A stretch of DNA of 64,000 bases, taken from Helianthus annuus (taxonomy: Eukaryota; Streptophyta; Magnoliopsida; Asterales; Asteraceae). Position 1 is the first letter of the stretch. Each line of letters opens with the position of its first letter. This document shows positions 1 through 11,128 of the stretch, piece by piece. Made by a program: the position numbers and the translations under genes. A model generated the notes under the pieces. The model was not told the DNA's origin. It saw nothing but the letters and a program-made list of their open reading frames with translations, and did no database searches. The DNA lies in NCBI RefSeq assembly GCF_002127325.2, contig NC_035436.2:30415978-30479977 (forward strand), given 5' to 3'.

Positions 1-1675
1 CCAATCTCAGTTGGAAGTGAACCAAACAGGTTATTTTGAGAAAGATCCAATGTTATGGAGAGACTTGAAAGTTGAAGAAGTTGTACAGGTATTTTCCCAT
101 TAAGTTTATTGTCATTAAGGAACAAGGATAATATATGATGACAATTTCCTAGACTTGATGGAATTACCCCTTCTAACATGTTTGAAGATAAAGAAAGTTT
201 TAGCAATGATGACAAGTTCCCTATGGAATCAGGAATTTGCCCTGAAAGTTGGTTTTCATACAAATAAAGGTCTTGCAAGTTTTGAAGTTTACCAATGGTT
301 GAAGGGATATTTCCCGTGAATTGGTTTCCTCCTAATGACAACTTATTCAAGCCAACAAGATTACCGATTGAACTAGGGAGGTTTCCATGTAACTGATTTC
401 CATAAAATGTTAGCTCATAGAGTTGATTAGAAAGATTACCAATTGATCTAGGGAGAACTCCTTGAAACCCGCAATTACCAAATGCTAAGCTCTTTAATCT
501 TCTGCAATTTTTCAAAGAATCATTAAACTTCATTTCATCTGCTTCTTTGCTTCCAAAGAGGTTATCTTCGATGTTTATAATTTCCATCTTCGTTAGCTTT
601 GAAAAGTCAACTGTCAAGTGTCCACTAAACTTGTTTTTATTGAGTTCAAGAAGTTTTGAACTCGTACAATTAGAAATGGATGCCGGAAGAGGTCCACTTA
701 GTTGGTTACCCCATAATTGAAGCCAAAAAAGATTAGGAAGCATTGCACCTATGGCCGAATAAAGACCACCTGTCAATTGATTATTAGACAAGCTAATATT
801 AACTAGGAGTGAAAGGTTATAAAGAGAATTAGGGATGGTTCCATATAAATTACAACCACCAAAGTAAATTTCTTTTAAACTTTTCATGAGGCCTAAGGTG
901 TCCGGAATGGTCCCACCCAAGGGATTTCCAGCAACAGATGGTTGGGATTCCACCTGTAAGCTTATTATTAAAAAGTGAAAGAACGGTAAGTTTGGTGAGG
1001 GTACTGATCTCCTTGGGTATGCTTCCAACTAGCTCGTTATCGGAAAGATAAAGCTCTTCAAGGTTTGAACAACCGGATATGTTAGTTGGAATTACCCTAC
1101 AGAACTTGTTAATTGCAAGACTGAGGACCGTCAACCTGGAGAGATGACCGATTTCATGAGGGATGGTTCCGGTTAAGTTACAACCTCTAGCGTAAAACTC
1201 TCTTAAATTTGTTTTGGTACAAATAAAGTTGACGTAGCCTATAAAGATGACCAACTTCTTGAGGGATGGCTCCTTGAAAGCTGTTGTTACCAAGAGAAAG
1301 CGTCCGGAGGAAGCTCAGGTTCCCCACATGAGGATACAGTGAGCCTTCTAGACCTTGCGATGACAAGTTTATATAAGTCACTCTTCTATGCCGCTTCCCA
1401 CAATAAACATGACTCCAGTCACATAAATGAAGAGAATCGTTCCATGAGGTTAGAGCTCCATATGGATCTCGAGTGATCAACGACTTAATCTTCAGCAAAG
1501 CCTCATGATCTGTCTCAATTCCACCACATATGACAGTGGAAGAGAGAGATATAACAAGAGAATAAAAGAGGAAATGAATAGAAGAGAAGGATGATAAGTT
1601 AACCATTGGGTACGAGTTCTTTTTTGAAAAAGAACTTATGATCACAAAGTATAATCGTTGGCCTTTTGTAGCCAC
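1..1675 (-). pseudogene. LRR receptor-like kinase fragment, truncated and frameshifted (copy 1)
   Basis: Minus-strand relative of the receptor kinase at 38479-41870. Reading leftwards from about 1606 there is a hydrophobic leader, the LRR N-cap with its C-x-W-x(4)-C signature (near 1420), and then many LRRs that run collinearly with copy 2 to the left edge. Kinase exons would lie outside the window. The position that is ATG in copy 2 (41870) reads as lysine here, so the usual start is lost. A deletion near 1195-1215 fuses the first LRR to a later one and shifts frame. A second deletion near 935-950 drops part of another LRR and shifts frame again. The product would have been a plasma-membrane receptor ectodomain. 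It is clearly a pseudogene, and homology to copy 2 extends about 60 bases upstream of the start. Confidence 0.88.
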
Positions 1676-1813
1676 AATACAAGGAATTTAAGATTGCTAG
1701 CTGGTGGAATTTAGAAATATAATCCAAGATAAAGTCGTGATTGGTTGGCTTACATCCATTTTACATGCAGAATAATGTCAGGAAGAAGCAGGATAATGTT
1801 CAATATGTTCTAA

Positions 1814-2129
1814 GGCTGGAGGGTGTGGTTGGAGTCCTCTAGGGGCTTTAAGGGCTTTATCAGGCCACGCCAGTGTCACCTAGGATCCACCTCAGCTATG
1901 GAGCCCCCTTTAATTCGCATGGTGTGGATGAAGCCCCTTATTAAACAAAATTAAAAAAAATCATTGGTTTAAATCAAGTGGGTCCCTCTATAGCGCTCCT
2001 TATCAATCTTTACCATGATGGAGCCCCTCGTATAGCGCCCCACTTTAACTCGGACGGTGTGGTCGTATGGCGCCCTGGGGCGCTATAGTTGCTGAGTTGG
2101 CGGGGGTGGCGCCCCCACACCCTCCAGCC
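1814..2129. mobile_element. Harbinger/Tourist-type MITE
   Basis: A 316-bp element with perfect 15-bp terminal inverted repeats, GGCTGGAGGGTGTGG at the left and its complement at the right. It is flanked by TAA on the left and TAG on the right, close to the three-base TWA duplication typical of PIF/Harbinger insertions. The interior is GC-rich and has no coding potential. It lies just upstream of the truncated receptor-kinase copy. Confidence 0.7.
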
Positions 2130-2379
2130 TAGGTAAACACTACCCCTCATTTGTTCAGGATGCATTAGTGACCTTATCTTTTAATTTAGTTGAAAAAAAA
2201 AAGTTTCAATTACTCGTCTGGCTTGATCTCATATATATTCACGTTCGTTAGCTGAATTTAAAATTGGAAAATTAACGACAAAAGTATAGTTGGTCATTCA
2301 CGTTCAGATGGATTTAAAATTGAAAAACTAAGACAAAAGGATAGTTGGTCAACTTATTATCAAAATAAACAATGCAGAC
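2130..2379. other. AT-rich spacer, no gene seen
   Basis: A 250-bp AT-rich stretch between two MITEs. It contains a short diverged direct duplication ('gttagctgaatttaaaattg' near 2249 and 'agatggatttaaaattgaaa' near 2305, each followed by a phrase ending in 'atagttggtca'). I see no ORF or RNA gene. Confidence 0.5.
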
Positions 2380-2754
2380 TAGAGGTGCACAAATCGGGTT
2401 AGGGTTTCAATCCGAACTGGTTTCAAACGGGTTGGGGTTAGGATGAAACTATTCAAACCGGGTTGGCACTCAAGCCCGGTTGGGTTCTAACCGGGTTATG
2501 AGGCAAGAGAATCGAACCCTATGAAACCCATTCGGGTTGGGTTGGGATCGGGTTAGGTTATCAAACCGGGTTCAACCCTATTGACGGATGAATGCCTGCT
2601 ATTCCATAGCGCTTTGGGAGCGTTTATTATTTTTGCGCTTTTTGTGTGTTTTGATTTAACCAACACCTTTAATACATATGTATGCTAACGTTTTCGATGA
2701 AAAAAGTTAATGTACTATAACGATCACAAAGCCGTTAAATAGCCATTGGGTAAT

Positions 2755-2910
2755 TGTTGACTTAATAAAGTCAAATTACTATTTTACCCTCTAATTATTC
2801 TGTTTATTGTTAGTTAGGAAGTTAGAGAACGGTTAGTCATTTAGTGTTTGTCTGTATATAATTAGGGCTTGGGATAATTCAATTCAAGCTTTTCATTTTC
2901 TCAATTTACA
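2755..2910 (+). repeat. 5' LTR of split Copia element
   Basis: A 156-bp LTR that starts TGTTGACTTAATAAAG and ends CAATTTACA. A degenerate primer-binding site, tggtctcatcc, follows at 2911; it resembles TGGTATCAGAG (initiator Met tRNA) only loosely. An LTR this short is common in small Copia lineages. Confidence 0.9.
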
Positions 2911-2964
2911 TGGTCTCATCCTGATTCGATTCTTTTTTTTTTCGTTTCCGCGATCAATTTCTTC

Positions 2965-3876
2965 GTGATTTCTTCAGTTTCTACGTTCATTTTCGTTCTT
3001 TTTGCTCTGTTTTTCATCATGCCTGAATCGATTCCGTCTTCTAGTGCGATTGATTCTTCCAATCCTTTGTTCTTACATCCTTCTGATCATCCTGGTATGC
3101 TTCTTGTTTCCAAACCGTTTGATGGCTCGGGATTTGGTGCGTGGAAACGTGCCATGACGATTGCCCTATCTGCGAAGAACAAATTGTTGTTTGTCAATGG
3201 TGAATTTGCTTCTCCTACTGATTCTTCTCAACTTTCTCTCTGGAATCGGTGTAATGACATAGTGGTTTCTTGGATCATAAACACATTATCTCGAGAAATC
3301 AGTGGAAGTGTTCTTTATGTTGCGTCTGCTCGACAATTATGGCTTGAACTCAACGATCGATATGGTCAAGACAATGGTGCCAAGTATTATCAATTGCAAA
3401 AGAGTTTAACTGATCTTGTTCAAGGTAATTCTGATATTGCTTCTTATTTTACGAGACTCAAGACTGTTTGGGATGAGTTAATGTCAATTAACACCATTCC
3501 AATATGCACCTGTGGTACTGCTAATCTTCTGGCTAAGAGAGATGAAGATCAGCGTCTTAGGCAGTTCTTGATGGGTTTAAACCCCTATTATGATACGGTC
3601 AGAGGTAATATTCTTATGATGAAACCGTTACCTACTATCAATCAAGCTTATGCTCTTGTTGTTCAAGATGAGAAACAAAGGGAGATTCATTCTTTATCTC
3701 CTTTTTCCTTCTGAATCTGCATCTATGAATGTTAATACCCAGCTTTCTTTTGGGAATTCTGATAATAAGAAGGTGCAAGTTTGTTCTCATTGCAAGAAAT
3801 CTGGACATAATGTCAGTAAATGTTGCAGAATCATTGGTTTTCCCAAAGACTTCAAGTTCACAAAGTCAAAACGTTG
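2965..3876 (+). pseudogene. Copia gag (frameshifted)
   Basis: Capsid-type gag followed by a zinc knuckle. The first frame (2965-3714) contains the Copia gag N-terminal signature LHPSDHPGMLLVS and the UBN2-like capsid region. It then ends, and coding continues in another frame (3650-3876) with a CCHC knuckle, CSHCKKSGHNVSKC, that would bind genomic RNA. The shift near 3700 separates capsid from nucleocapsid, so this copy cannot make a normal gag. It would normally be the first part of a single gag-pol polyprotein. Confidence 0.85.
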
Positions 3877-3889
3877 AACTGCTAACAAT

Positions 3890-6208
3890 GTGGAACTTGA
3901 ATCTGACTTGCCTTTTCAACAGTCAACAAATCCTTTTGTTAATAGCACTTCTCCTGAATCTTCAAATGGTTCATCATTTATCTCAGTTACACAATACAAT
4001 GAGTTGATAAAATTGTTGCAGCATCACAATTTTGCAAAAGAAACTCAATCACAGCCTACTTCTTCGATTCATGCTACTAATTTTGCAGGTATTATAGCCT
4101 GTAATTCCACTAATGTTCACACAAAATGGATCATTGACACTGGAGCCAGTAATCACATGTTTAATGATCCAAATCTATTTTCCAATCTTCACTACATTTC
4201 AACTCCGTTTTTGATTGGTCTTCCTAATGGCCATGTTATAACAGTTCATCAGGGTGGACTGTTATACTTCATTCTGATCTGATTCTTCATAATGTTCTTT
4301 TTGTTCCTGAATTCAAGCATAATCTGCTTTCTGTTTCTAAATTGTGTGATGATAATCAAGGCATTGTATACTTTCCTAATAAAAGTTATTTGTTGCAGGC
4401 CCCATCAATGAAGAGACCCCTGGTTCTTGGTGATCTCCTAGATGGGCTCTACATTTTCAAAGCAAACACTCCTTCTTTTCATTATTTCAACACTTCTTTG
4501 TTTACCACTTCTACTTGTAATTCTACTATTTCAAGTACTATATGGCATCATAGGCTTGGACATTTGCCAACCTATAAAATGAAACAATTAGATGTCATTT
4601 CTAATAAAAATTTGCCTGTTCTTGATCATTGTTCAATCTATCCTAAAGCTAGGCAACATTGCTTGCCTTTTCCCACTAGCACACGTTCCACTAAGGCTAT
4701 TTTTGATTTATTGCATGTTGATGTTTGGGGACCATATAAAACATCCACTTATAACGGCTGCAAATACTTTTTGACAATCGTGGATGATTTTAGTCGAACC
4801 ACTTGGACCCATTTACTCGCAACTAAAGGCAACGCTTTTGTTGTTTTGCAAGCTTTTATTGAAATGGTTGAAAGACAGTTTACTATCAAAGTAAAATGCA
4901 TAAGATCAGATAATGCATTTGAATTGGGCAGTAGTATAGAACATGCTACTTATCTCAGGTCTAAAGGCATTGTTCATCAAACCATTTGCCCTCATGCTCA
5001 CCAATAGAACGGGGTGGTTGAGAGAAAACATAAACACCTTTTGGAAACCTCAAGGGCTTTATTGTTTCAATCTAATCTTCCTTTAAAATTCTGTGGAGAT
5101 TTTGTTTTAACGGCTACTCATTTAATCAATCTTTATCCTACACCTTTATTCGATAACAAAACTCCTTTTGAAGTTCTAACACAAAAGCCTGCTTCATACT
5201 CACATCTTAAAGCTTTTAGATGTTTGTGTTATTCTTCAACCATTAAACAAGGAAGAGACAAGTTTCAACCTCGAGCTACACCTTGTTTATTCATCGGCTA
5301 TCCCATTGCAAATAAAGGTTACAAGTTGTATAACCTAGACACCGATACTACATTTGTTTCAAGAGATGTGGTATTTTTTGAACACTTGTTTCCTTCTTTG
5401 CACAATCCTAACAATTCTTCAATCTTTCCTCCTCTTCTAATTGAACATTTCAACTCTTTCTTTGATGATTCATCTTCTTCAATTCTCTTCCATCATATTC
5501 TCCTTCTCCTAATCCGCCTTCTAATCCTCCTCCTCCTGTTAGAAGGTCCACAAGATCCTCTAATCCTCCATCATATTTACATGATTATGTATGTAGTCAT
5601 GTTCATACTTAAGATTCACATGTTCATTGCTATCATACCATCACTAATGAATGTCTGCCCACTGCTTCTGCCAATTATGTTGATCTTTCTAAATCCAGTC
5701 AGCTTATTGATCATCATCTTGATATTTTGCACGAGCCTACTTCATATAAACAGGCTGCACAATTTCCATCTTGGCAGGAAGCAATGGACAAAGAGTTTAC
5801 TGCTCTTCAAAACAATAACACTTGGTCTATAGTTGATCTTCCTCCTGGAAAGAAACCCATTAAGTGTAAGTGGGTTTATAAAATAAAGTATCATGCTAAT
5901 GGGACCGTTGAAAGATGCAAGGCCCGTTTGGTTGTCAGGGGGGACACTTAAAAACATGGCATTGATTATAGTGAAACTTTCTCTCCAGTAGTTAAGATAG
6001 TTAAGATGACTACTATTAGATCTCTCATTGCTATTGCAACAAAACTGAAATGGCCATGTTTCAGCTTGACGTGAACAATGCGTTTCTCCATGGGGATTTA
6101 GATGAAGACATTTATATGTCTCCTCCTCCTGGTATGACTTTACCATCTAATCATGTTCTTAAACTTCAAAAATCACTCTATGGCTTAAAACAAACATCAA
6201 GGCAATGG
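3890..6208 (+). pseudogene. Copia pol, first part: protease, integrase, start of reverse transcriptase
   Basis: Protease active-site motif DTGASNHM near 4136. GAG-pre-integrase motif WHHRLGH near 4543. Integrase core with the two aspartates (DVWGP near 4721, RSDNAFE near 4905) and the following E region after an in-frame TAG at 5005-5007. The 5' RT region (CKWVYKIKY near 5867, [11 protein letters not shown] near 6063, SLYGLKQ near 6175) is broken by further stops, including TAA at 5949. Coding stops exactly where the CACTA element entered and resumes at 11129. Confidence 0.88.
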
Positions 6209-6211
6209 TAT

Positions 6212-6660
6212 CACTACTAGAAAAGAGGGTTTTTGTCATGAAACTTTTGGTCACAAAACAGTAGCAATTTCACTGTTGTCACCATTTTGCCACCGAAAAT
6301 GTGGTGACAAAAACACCCGTGTCAATTGCCCTAATAGCGACCATTTTTATATTTTGCCACCTTATTTTTGCCACCACAAAATTGGTCAAAATTATTTGCC
6401 ACCGCTTCTTGCTTGCTACGGTCGGCCTTGTTTGCTACCGAGTTGTGACGAATTTTTTGCCACTTTATTGCCACCGTTTAATATTGCCACCATTTAGCCA
6501 CCAACCATTTGCCACCATTTAACCACCATTTTCATTGAAAATCGGTAGCATTTAACGAACTTGTTGAATTATTTGCTACCATTATTTGCTACCATTATTT
6601 GCTACCATTTTGTGATTGCTTGAATATTGGTTTTTGATTCAGATTGATTTTCCATTTTTC
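6212..6660. repeat. CACTA subterminal repeats, left end
   Basis: Repeated short units around TTTGCCACC and its variants. Three near-tandem copies of ATTATTTGCTACC lie at about 6568-6608. Related units recur near the right end (about 10970-11110). Arrays of this kind are where CACTA transposases normally bind; that role is inferred from the family. Confidence 0.65.
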
Positions 6661-7005
6661 CCTGCTTTTTTCATAAAAATTACATATCAATAAAATTACA
6701 AAATTATATTAAAGCCTAATAAGATCACGAAAACCCAAAATTATATAAAACATCTCTGTATCAAAAGCATATAAAACATTCTAATAGAAATACCAGCTAA
6801 AACATCAGATAACTAAAATTATCCTAATATGATAAACATCGAAACATTTAAAACCAAGTGTTTGTAGCCTATCTTCGAATCGTACTTGTTAACATAGCTT
6901 CAATTTGTGACATCCTATCGAGTATAGTATCTTTATCCACCTTATCTTTTCATTTGAACACTCTCTCAAACCTCAGACAGGCTTTCGGCTATAACCTTGA
7001 CCCGT

Positions 7006-7680
7006 TTAGCTAAACGGTTTGGCGGGTTCAACCTGAGCTGGCATGCCATGCGGGATTTGGTTAATACAACCGGTTATGTAGCCTGGCCAGTAATACGCTG
7101 ATGTATCCAACAGATTTCTTGCGATATAAGCCTCGACTATCAAATGGTGCAAGTTTCCAGCTACAATATCTTTCGTGTTGACCAGGTCAAAGTATGCGCT
7201 GCTACCGACATTAATGCCGGATATGATCATCATTGCTCTTGCAGCAGCCTGATTGGCGGCGGCAATAACCGCCTGAGGAGGAGTCAGCAAGGTCTGATAG
7301 TCATCCAAACTTTGTAAACTTGACACCAACTCCATACGGCGGTTTTCTTTGCAAGTTTGTGTTGTTTGGCAGTTAATATTGTTTTGTGACAAACTTTCTT
7401 CGTCCTCGATTAAATCAGAAACCACTAAAGTTGTGATAGACAATAACATGCATAAACGAGTATCCAAACGCGGCATAGGACCTTCAATGGGATCTCTTTC
7501 CTGAAAACAAACAAGACGATTAAACATCCAAATTTGCAGGTTGTTTTGATACACAAAAAAAGACTAAATTTGATAGAAATCCGAATCCTTTGAACAAGCC
7601 GAAGAACGGCCATCCAAAGACCAAGAAAACACTCGTGCCAACTGGTTCCATGTAACGCTTGAAGAGCTTTTACATGACCT
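7006..7680 (-). pseudogene. Captured fragment of Mediator subunit 33 (REF4/RFR1-like)
   Basis: Two exon-like blocks. The upstream one (about 7660-7570) contains ALHGTSWHECFLGLWMA and LRLVQR. After an intron with a good acceptor (TTTGTTTTCAG near 7502) the next reads ERDPIEGPMPRLDTRLC, then LTPPQAVIAAANQAAA and the block ending WPGYITGCINQIPHG. These match the plant MED33 family, a large Mediator subunit that in Arabidopsis (REF4/RFR1) restrains phenylpropanoid genes. Only about 200 of more than 1200 residues are present. The fragment is enclosed in the CACTA element, so it is a transduplicated piece, not the gene. The donor of the intron is not canonical. Confidence 0.8.
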
Positions 7681-7740
7681 GTAATAAGAGAACATAAAAT
7701 CTTTATTCAAAGTTTCTTATTAAATGTGGTTTATATTATT

Positions 7741-7775
7741 GATACTAGTAGGAATGCCCGCGCGTTGCGGCGGAT
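7741..7775 (+). repeat. Short repeat shared with 31448-31478
   Basis: The stretch tactagt...cccgcgcgttgcggcgg resembles tactagtggggaacccgcgcgttgcagcgg at 31448. It looks like the end of a dispersed repeat, but I find no matching inverted end. Confidence 0.4.
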
Positions 7776-7900
7776 GTCTCTACTCATCAGATTAAATTAT
7801 ACAGTGGAGCGCGTTGAATGCATTACATGTTCAAATCATCTAATGTGTACTACGAGCTCAGCTGGCATATGTAACCTTAATGGGGCCTTATAAAACGAGT

Positions 7901-8735
7901 TTATCCACATTTGTTGTTCTTCATCCACGTCTTCCATATAAGCTTTCCGGTAATCTGGGACCTGATGTTAAACATATAAATAATTAATACCTTTTTAAAA
8001 CTATTTGTTACAAGATTTATGCTTATGAATAAACGATGATTATATTTCCGAGATGTGTCAAAGTACAATACTTCTCTTTTTGCAAGAACTATGACTTTAT
8101 TGCAAACTTTGATTAAAAAGTTAACAACTAAACGATGCAAGAGAAACTTACTTCAAAAAACTGATTGATGAAGCCTGGGGCCATCCACATATCTTCTCCT
8201 TCATACAAGTAGGGATGCTGCGGATCACTATATGGACCCCGCTCTTCTCGGACCACTGTACCAGAAAAACAATGTTTTGACCACATTTATTAAGTGTATA
8301 TGTATCCAAAGTAAAATCGTCCCTGCACAACAAGCAGTAAAAGGTTACCATTCATTTAAACCACAGATATGAACTGCCACAATTTACTATATTACTGGAA
8401 TATACGAAAGAAAAAAACAGCCCGTAGGACTTACATAATAGGTTCGTTCATTGAGTTCAAAAACACCGCAACCATGCATTCTGCCATGTTTCCACTGACC
8501 CGCATAACGGTATCGACCTTTCTCCGTATCATCAATAACCATGAAAATGTAGTTTGTAACAAAAATGTTGTTGATACAATTCGCTTTGCATTTCAACTTA
8601 CAGTTTCTCTCCGAATTGCCTGACCCACTCTTCATTCTCATAAAACGGAATTTGACGTCTGCCCGGAGAGAAACGAACACAATCTTCAATATCCTTCTCG
8701 AGCCACTCTTTATCCTCTGGCGACATAAAAATCTA
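7901..8735 (-). pseudogene. Captured fragment of a MORN-repeat protein, TIC100-like
   Basis: Several exon-like blocks lie on the minus strand in the order expected of one gene. About 8730-8600 reads SPEDKEWLEKDIEDC then PFYENEEWVRQFGEKL. About 8535-8440 is a MORN unit (GRYRYAGQWKHGRMHGCGVF). About 8260-8155 contains VREERGPYSDPQHPYLYEGE and MWMAPGFINQFFEV. About 7965-7905 contains VPDYRKAYMEDVDEEQ. This set resembles the plastid inner-membrane import factor TIC100 (EMB1211), which carries MORN repeats. Frames differ between blocks, consistent with introns plus decay. It is a transduplicated fragment inside the CACTA element and is not expected to work. Confidence 0.72.
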
Positions 8736-8983
8736 CCCATTTTGACTTGTTATCTAACCCACCTAACAGGTCCGTTTTGCCGTCCCTAGTTTCAAGACTG
8801 AAAGATAATAGTAGTGCTAATCCATGCTTTAAGAGAATTGACCTTAACCATAACCATGTCATCACCGACACATTGTTGAAGGCATGGAAGAAACCTTTAT
8901 TGAGCCCCAGTTATCAAAGGATACAAGATACACAATTTGGTTAGTTTGAAACGAAAACTCATGGCAAAATTAGACCTGGCAAA

Positions 8984-9140
8984 CGGGTCGGGTCGGGTCA
9001 TGGGTCAAAACGGGTTCGGGTCGAAATGGGTTCGGGTCAAAATGGGTTAATTAAAAAAAGGGTTATTTGGGTTCGGGTCGAAACGGGTTTGGGCCAGAAC
9101 GGGTTTAGGGTCGGGTTAGGTTGGTTTAAAAAATGTTTTT
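8984..9140 (+). repeat. G-rich repeat, left copy flanking the lipid-transfer fragment
   Basis: A run built from GGGTCGGGTC, GGGTTCGGGTC and AATGGGTTAATTAAAA, ending in TTTAAAAAATG. A second copy in the same orientation lies at 9642-9758. A preceding TAGACCTGGCAAACGGG near 8970 resembles hAT-MITE ends, but no right end was found. Confidence 0.6.
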
Positions 9141-9360
9141 AACAAGAGCATTAATAAAGTTTTGCCCTTTACAGCCAAAGACACTGTGAGAGATAACAAG
9201 AGCATTATTTATAGGCTTATAGCCAAATACACCATATGCTTCTAATATTCCCTTCATGCATAAGTTCCAGCCTTAATGAACACTGCAAAAATGAGTTAAA
9301 CTTTAAAAACAAATTCAAAATTCAAGAATTAAACCGAAGTGTAAATTTGAAGTTAAAAGT

Positions 9361-9590
9361 TCAAACATACGTGGAGCAGTCGGTGCTAGGGCTAATCTTA
9401 TAAGGGATGTTGACACCGCACTTCCCCGGGAGGCTGCTTGCAAAGCTGAGATTAACGCCCGAGTTGGACGCATACACACTCTTTAAGCATCCGCAGGCAG
9501 CCTGACGGTCAGGAGTCGACTTTGCAGCATTATTGAGTCCTTTAACTCCACCACAACAAGCCGGTGGCACAGGACCCCCCTCCCCCTTTC
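9361..9590 (-). pseudogene. Captured fragment of a non-specific lipid transfer protein
   Basis: The C-terminal two thirds of a type-1 nsLTP. It shows [15 protein letters not shown], then [12 protein letters not shown], then [16 protein letters not shown], ending STDCS. The last six cysteines of the eight-cysteine motif are visible (CC, CxC, C, C). The signal peptide and first two cysteines are absent; upstream sequence becomes unrelated near 9590. nsLTPs are secreted small helical proteins that bind lipids. The fragment is flanked by direct copies of a G-rich repeat (8984-9140, 9642-9758). It is enclosed in the CACTA element and has no start codon of its own. Confidence 0.85.
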
Positions 9591-9641
9591 ATTAGGTACC
9601 CTAAGCATGGCGCCAAGGTGCTGACCACCTGGCGCCAAGGA

Positions 9642-9758
9642 TCGGGTCGGGTCATGGGTCAAAATGGGTTCGGGTCAAAATGGGTTAATTAAAAAAGGGT
9701 TATTTTGGTTCGGGTCAGAACGGGTTTAGGGTCGGGTCGGGTTGGTTAAAAAAATGTT
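9642..9758 (+). repeat. G-rich repeat, right copy flanking the lipid-transfer fragment
   Basis: Direct repeat of 8984-9140, sharing the phrases CGGGTCGGGTCATGGGTCAA and GGGTTAATTAAAAAA and the ending GGTT-AAAAAAATG. It is somewhat shorter than the left copy. Confidence 0.6.
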
Positions 9759-9759
9759 T

Positions 9760-10430
9760 TTTTTTAAGTTATTGAGAAAAATAGTGAGCATGAAGAAAAG
9801 ATAAAAACTGTTATCGAGAAGAACTGACTTCCATGATTTATCTTCTTTTTTCCAATAGTTGGTGTATAGAACTGCAACAAACCAAGGCATTAATTTGATA
9901 TTTTGAATGGTTTACCTGTAACCATTCAAAAATCTTTTACAAAATAAAGTGAAATGAATGATGTATAAATAATGGAATTACATCCACACCCCATTCATCC
10001 ATGTGGATGTCCAGGGCACAAATTGATTACACATTATCCACTAGAAACAACGTTGGGTGCTCGGTGCTGGTACTCATCTGACAGTCAGCAACGAATGCCA
10101 ATTAGCTCATGTATGAATAAACCTATCATATGTGTTTAGGGATAATAACTTTACCAAGTATTTTCCTTACAGTAGCCCAAGTAAAATACATCTAATTGTA
10201 AACTGAATTAAACAATCGATATGAAAGCTTGTAAAACTCAAGGGTATTTTCCTAATTAAATAATCATAAATCAAACACACTGTCAACGTTTTTCAAATTA
10301 ATAAATTAACACAAACAGCCAAATAATATCAAACAATTAATCATCTAATCATCCAACTCGTTTCAAGTAATTGATGTAAGCATACCAGAGAAGAGATGCG
10401 ATGCCAAACGAAGTCACCAATTCAACCTAT
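9760..10430. other. AT-rich CACTA interior, no gene recognised
   Basis: No reading frame of note and no recognised gene fragment. It lies between the lipid-transfer and phosphoglycerate-mutase fragments and could hold intron or promoter pieces of captured genes too short to identify. Confidence 0.4.
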
Positions 10431-10439
10431 TTACTGGCG

Positions 10440-10606
10440 ATGCCACAGAGGAAGAAGTCGCTATTACAGTTTTCAATTCGTCCGGCACCAAGAGCATTAT
10501 GCCCGACTTCACTGTTCCCCATGTCATCATCAGTCGGAAGCACGACCTTACCATGAGCCTTCACCAATCTCCACCTATCAGGGGCGCTCGAAATCGGTGA
10601 AATCAA
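10440..10606 (-). pseudogene. Captured exon of cofactor-independent phosphoglycerate mutase
   Basis: The minus strand reads [18 protein letters not shown] followed by [19 protein letters not shown]. This is a highly conserved block of plant 2,3-bisphosphoglycerate-independent phosphoglycerate mutase, the glycolytic enzyme that interconverts 3- and 2-phosphoglycerate. The [10 protein letters not shown] segment includes the active-site serine region. Homology ends right after GAGRI, probably at an exon border or at the capture breakpoint. One residue is missing in the HGK-x-V-GLP stretch compared with the usual sequence. Only about 45 residues survive. Confidence 0.82.
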
Positions 10607-10698
10607 AGTGATTTTAGTTGACAATACAGTTAAATCAAGTGCGGAACGGTGAAATCAAAGTGATTTTAGTTGACAATACAGTTAAATGAAGTGCGGAA
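10595..10698 (+). repeat. 52-bp tandem repeat, two copies
   Basis: A 52-bp unit (cggtgaaatcaaagtg...aagtgcgga) occurs at 10595-10646 and again at 10647-10698 with one or two changes. It starts at the edge of the phosphoglycerate-mutase fragment. Confidence 0.8.
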
Positions 10699-11128
10699 AT
10701 CAAGAAAGAGTGGAGGATTTGTATCCTACGAGTGGATTTCCATGGAGATTAGGAACCCTAATTACGAGAATTTGGTGAGACATAGGGGAGTGGGTGAGAA
10801 GCAAGGATTAAAATTTGGTTGGAACCCTAATTAACTTTTGAAGCGTGCAGATGCATTCACTAAAAAAATAATCCGCCTATTTGAATTTTCATCTTGTCAC
10901 CGATAACATGGTCGCAATTAATAAATACATTTTCATTTTTCAAGTTTTTATGTATTTTTCCCACAAATTGCCACCGAAAATAAAAAGGTGACAAAAATTG
11001 CAACCACTTTGCTACCATATCATGGTAAATATACTTATTTTCATTTCCGTGGCAAATCGGTGGCTACATTTGCTATCATTTTTTTCGGTGGCAAATTTTG
11101 GTCACAATTGCCCAATTTTCTAGTAGTG

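Larger units (their letters stand above)
6212..11128. mobile_element. Pack-CACTA element carrying four host-gene fragments
   Basis: A 4917-bp element with terminal inverted repeat CACTACTAGAAAA at 6212 and its exact complement ending at 11128. It is flanked by the 3-bp duplication TAT (6209-6211 and 11129-11131). Subterminal DNA at both ends repeats TTGCCACC and TTTGCTACCAT-type units, as in CACTA elements. I see no transposase, so it is non-autonomous. The interior holds recognisable pieces of MED33-like, TIC100-like, lipid-transfer-protein and phosphoglycerate-mutase genes, all on the minus strand and some with exon-intron borders. It disrupts the Copia RT between its W-Y and A-K residues. 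Confidence 0.93.

Noticed and set aside
6276..6522. Overlapping ORFs rich in C, H and P
   Set aside because: They translate the CACTA subterminal TTGCCACC repeats.
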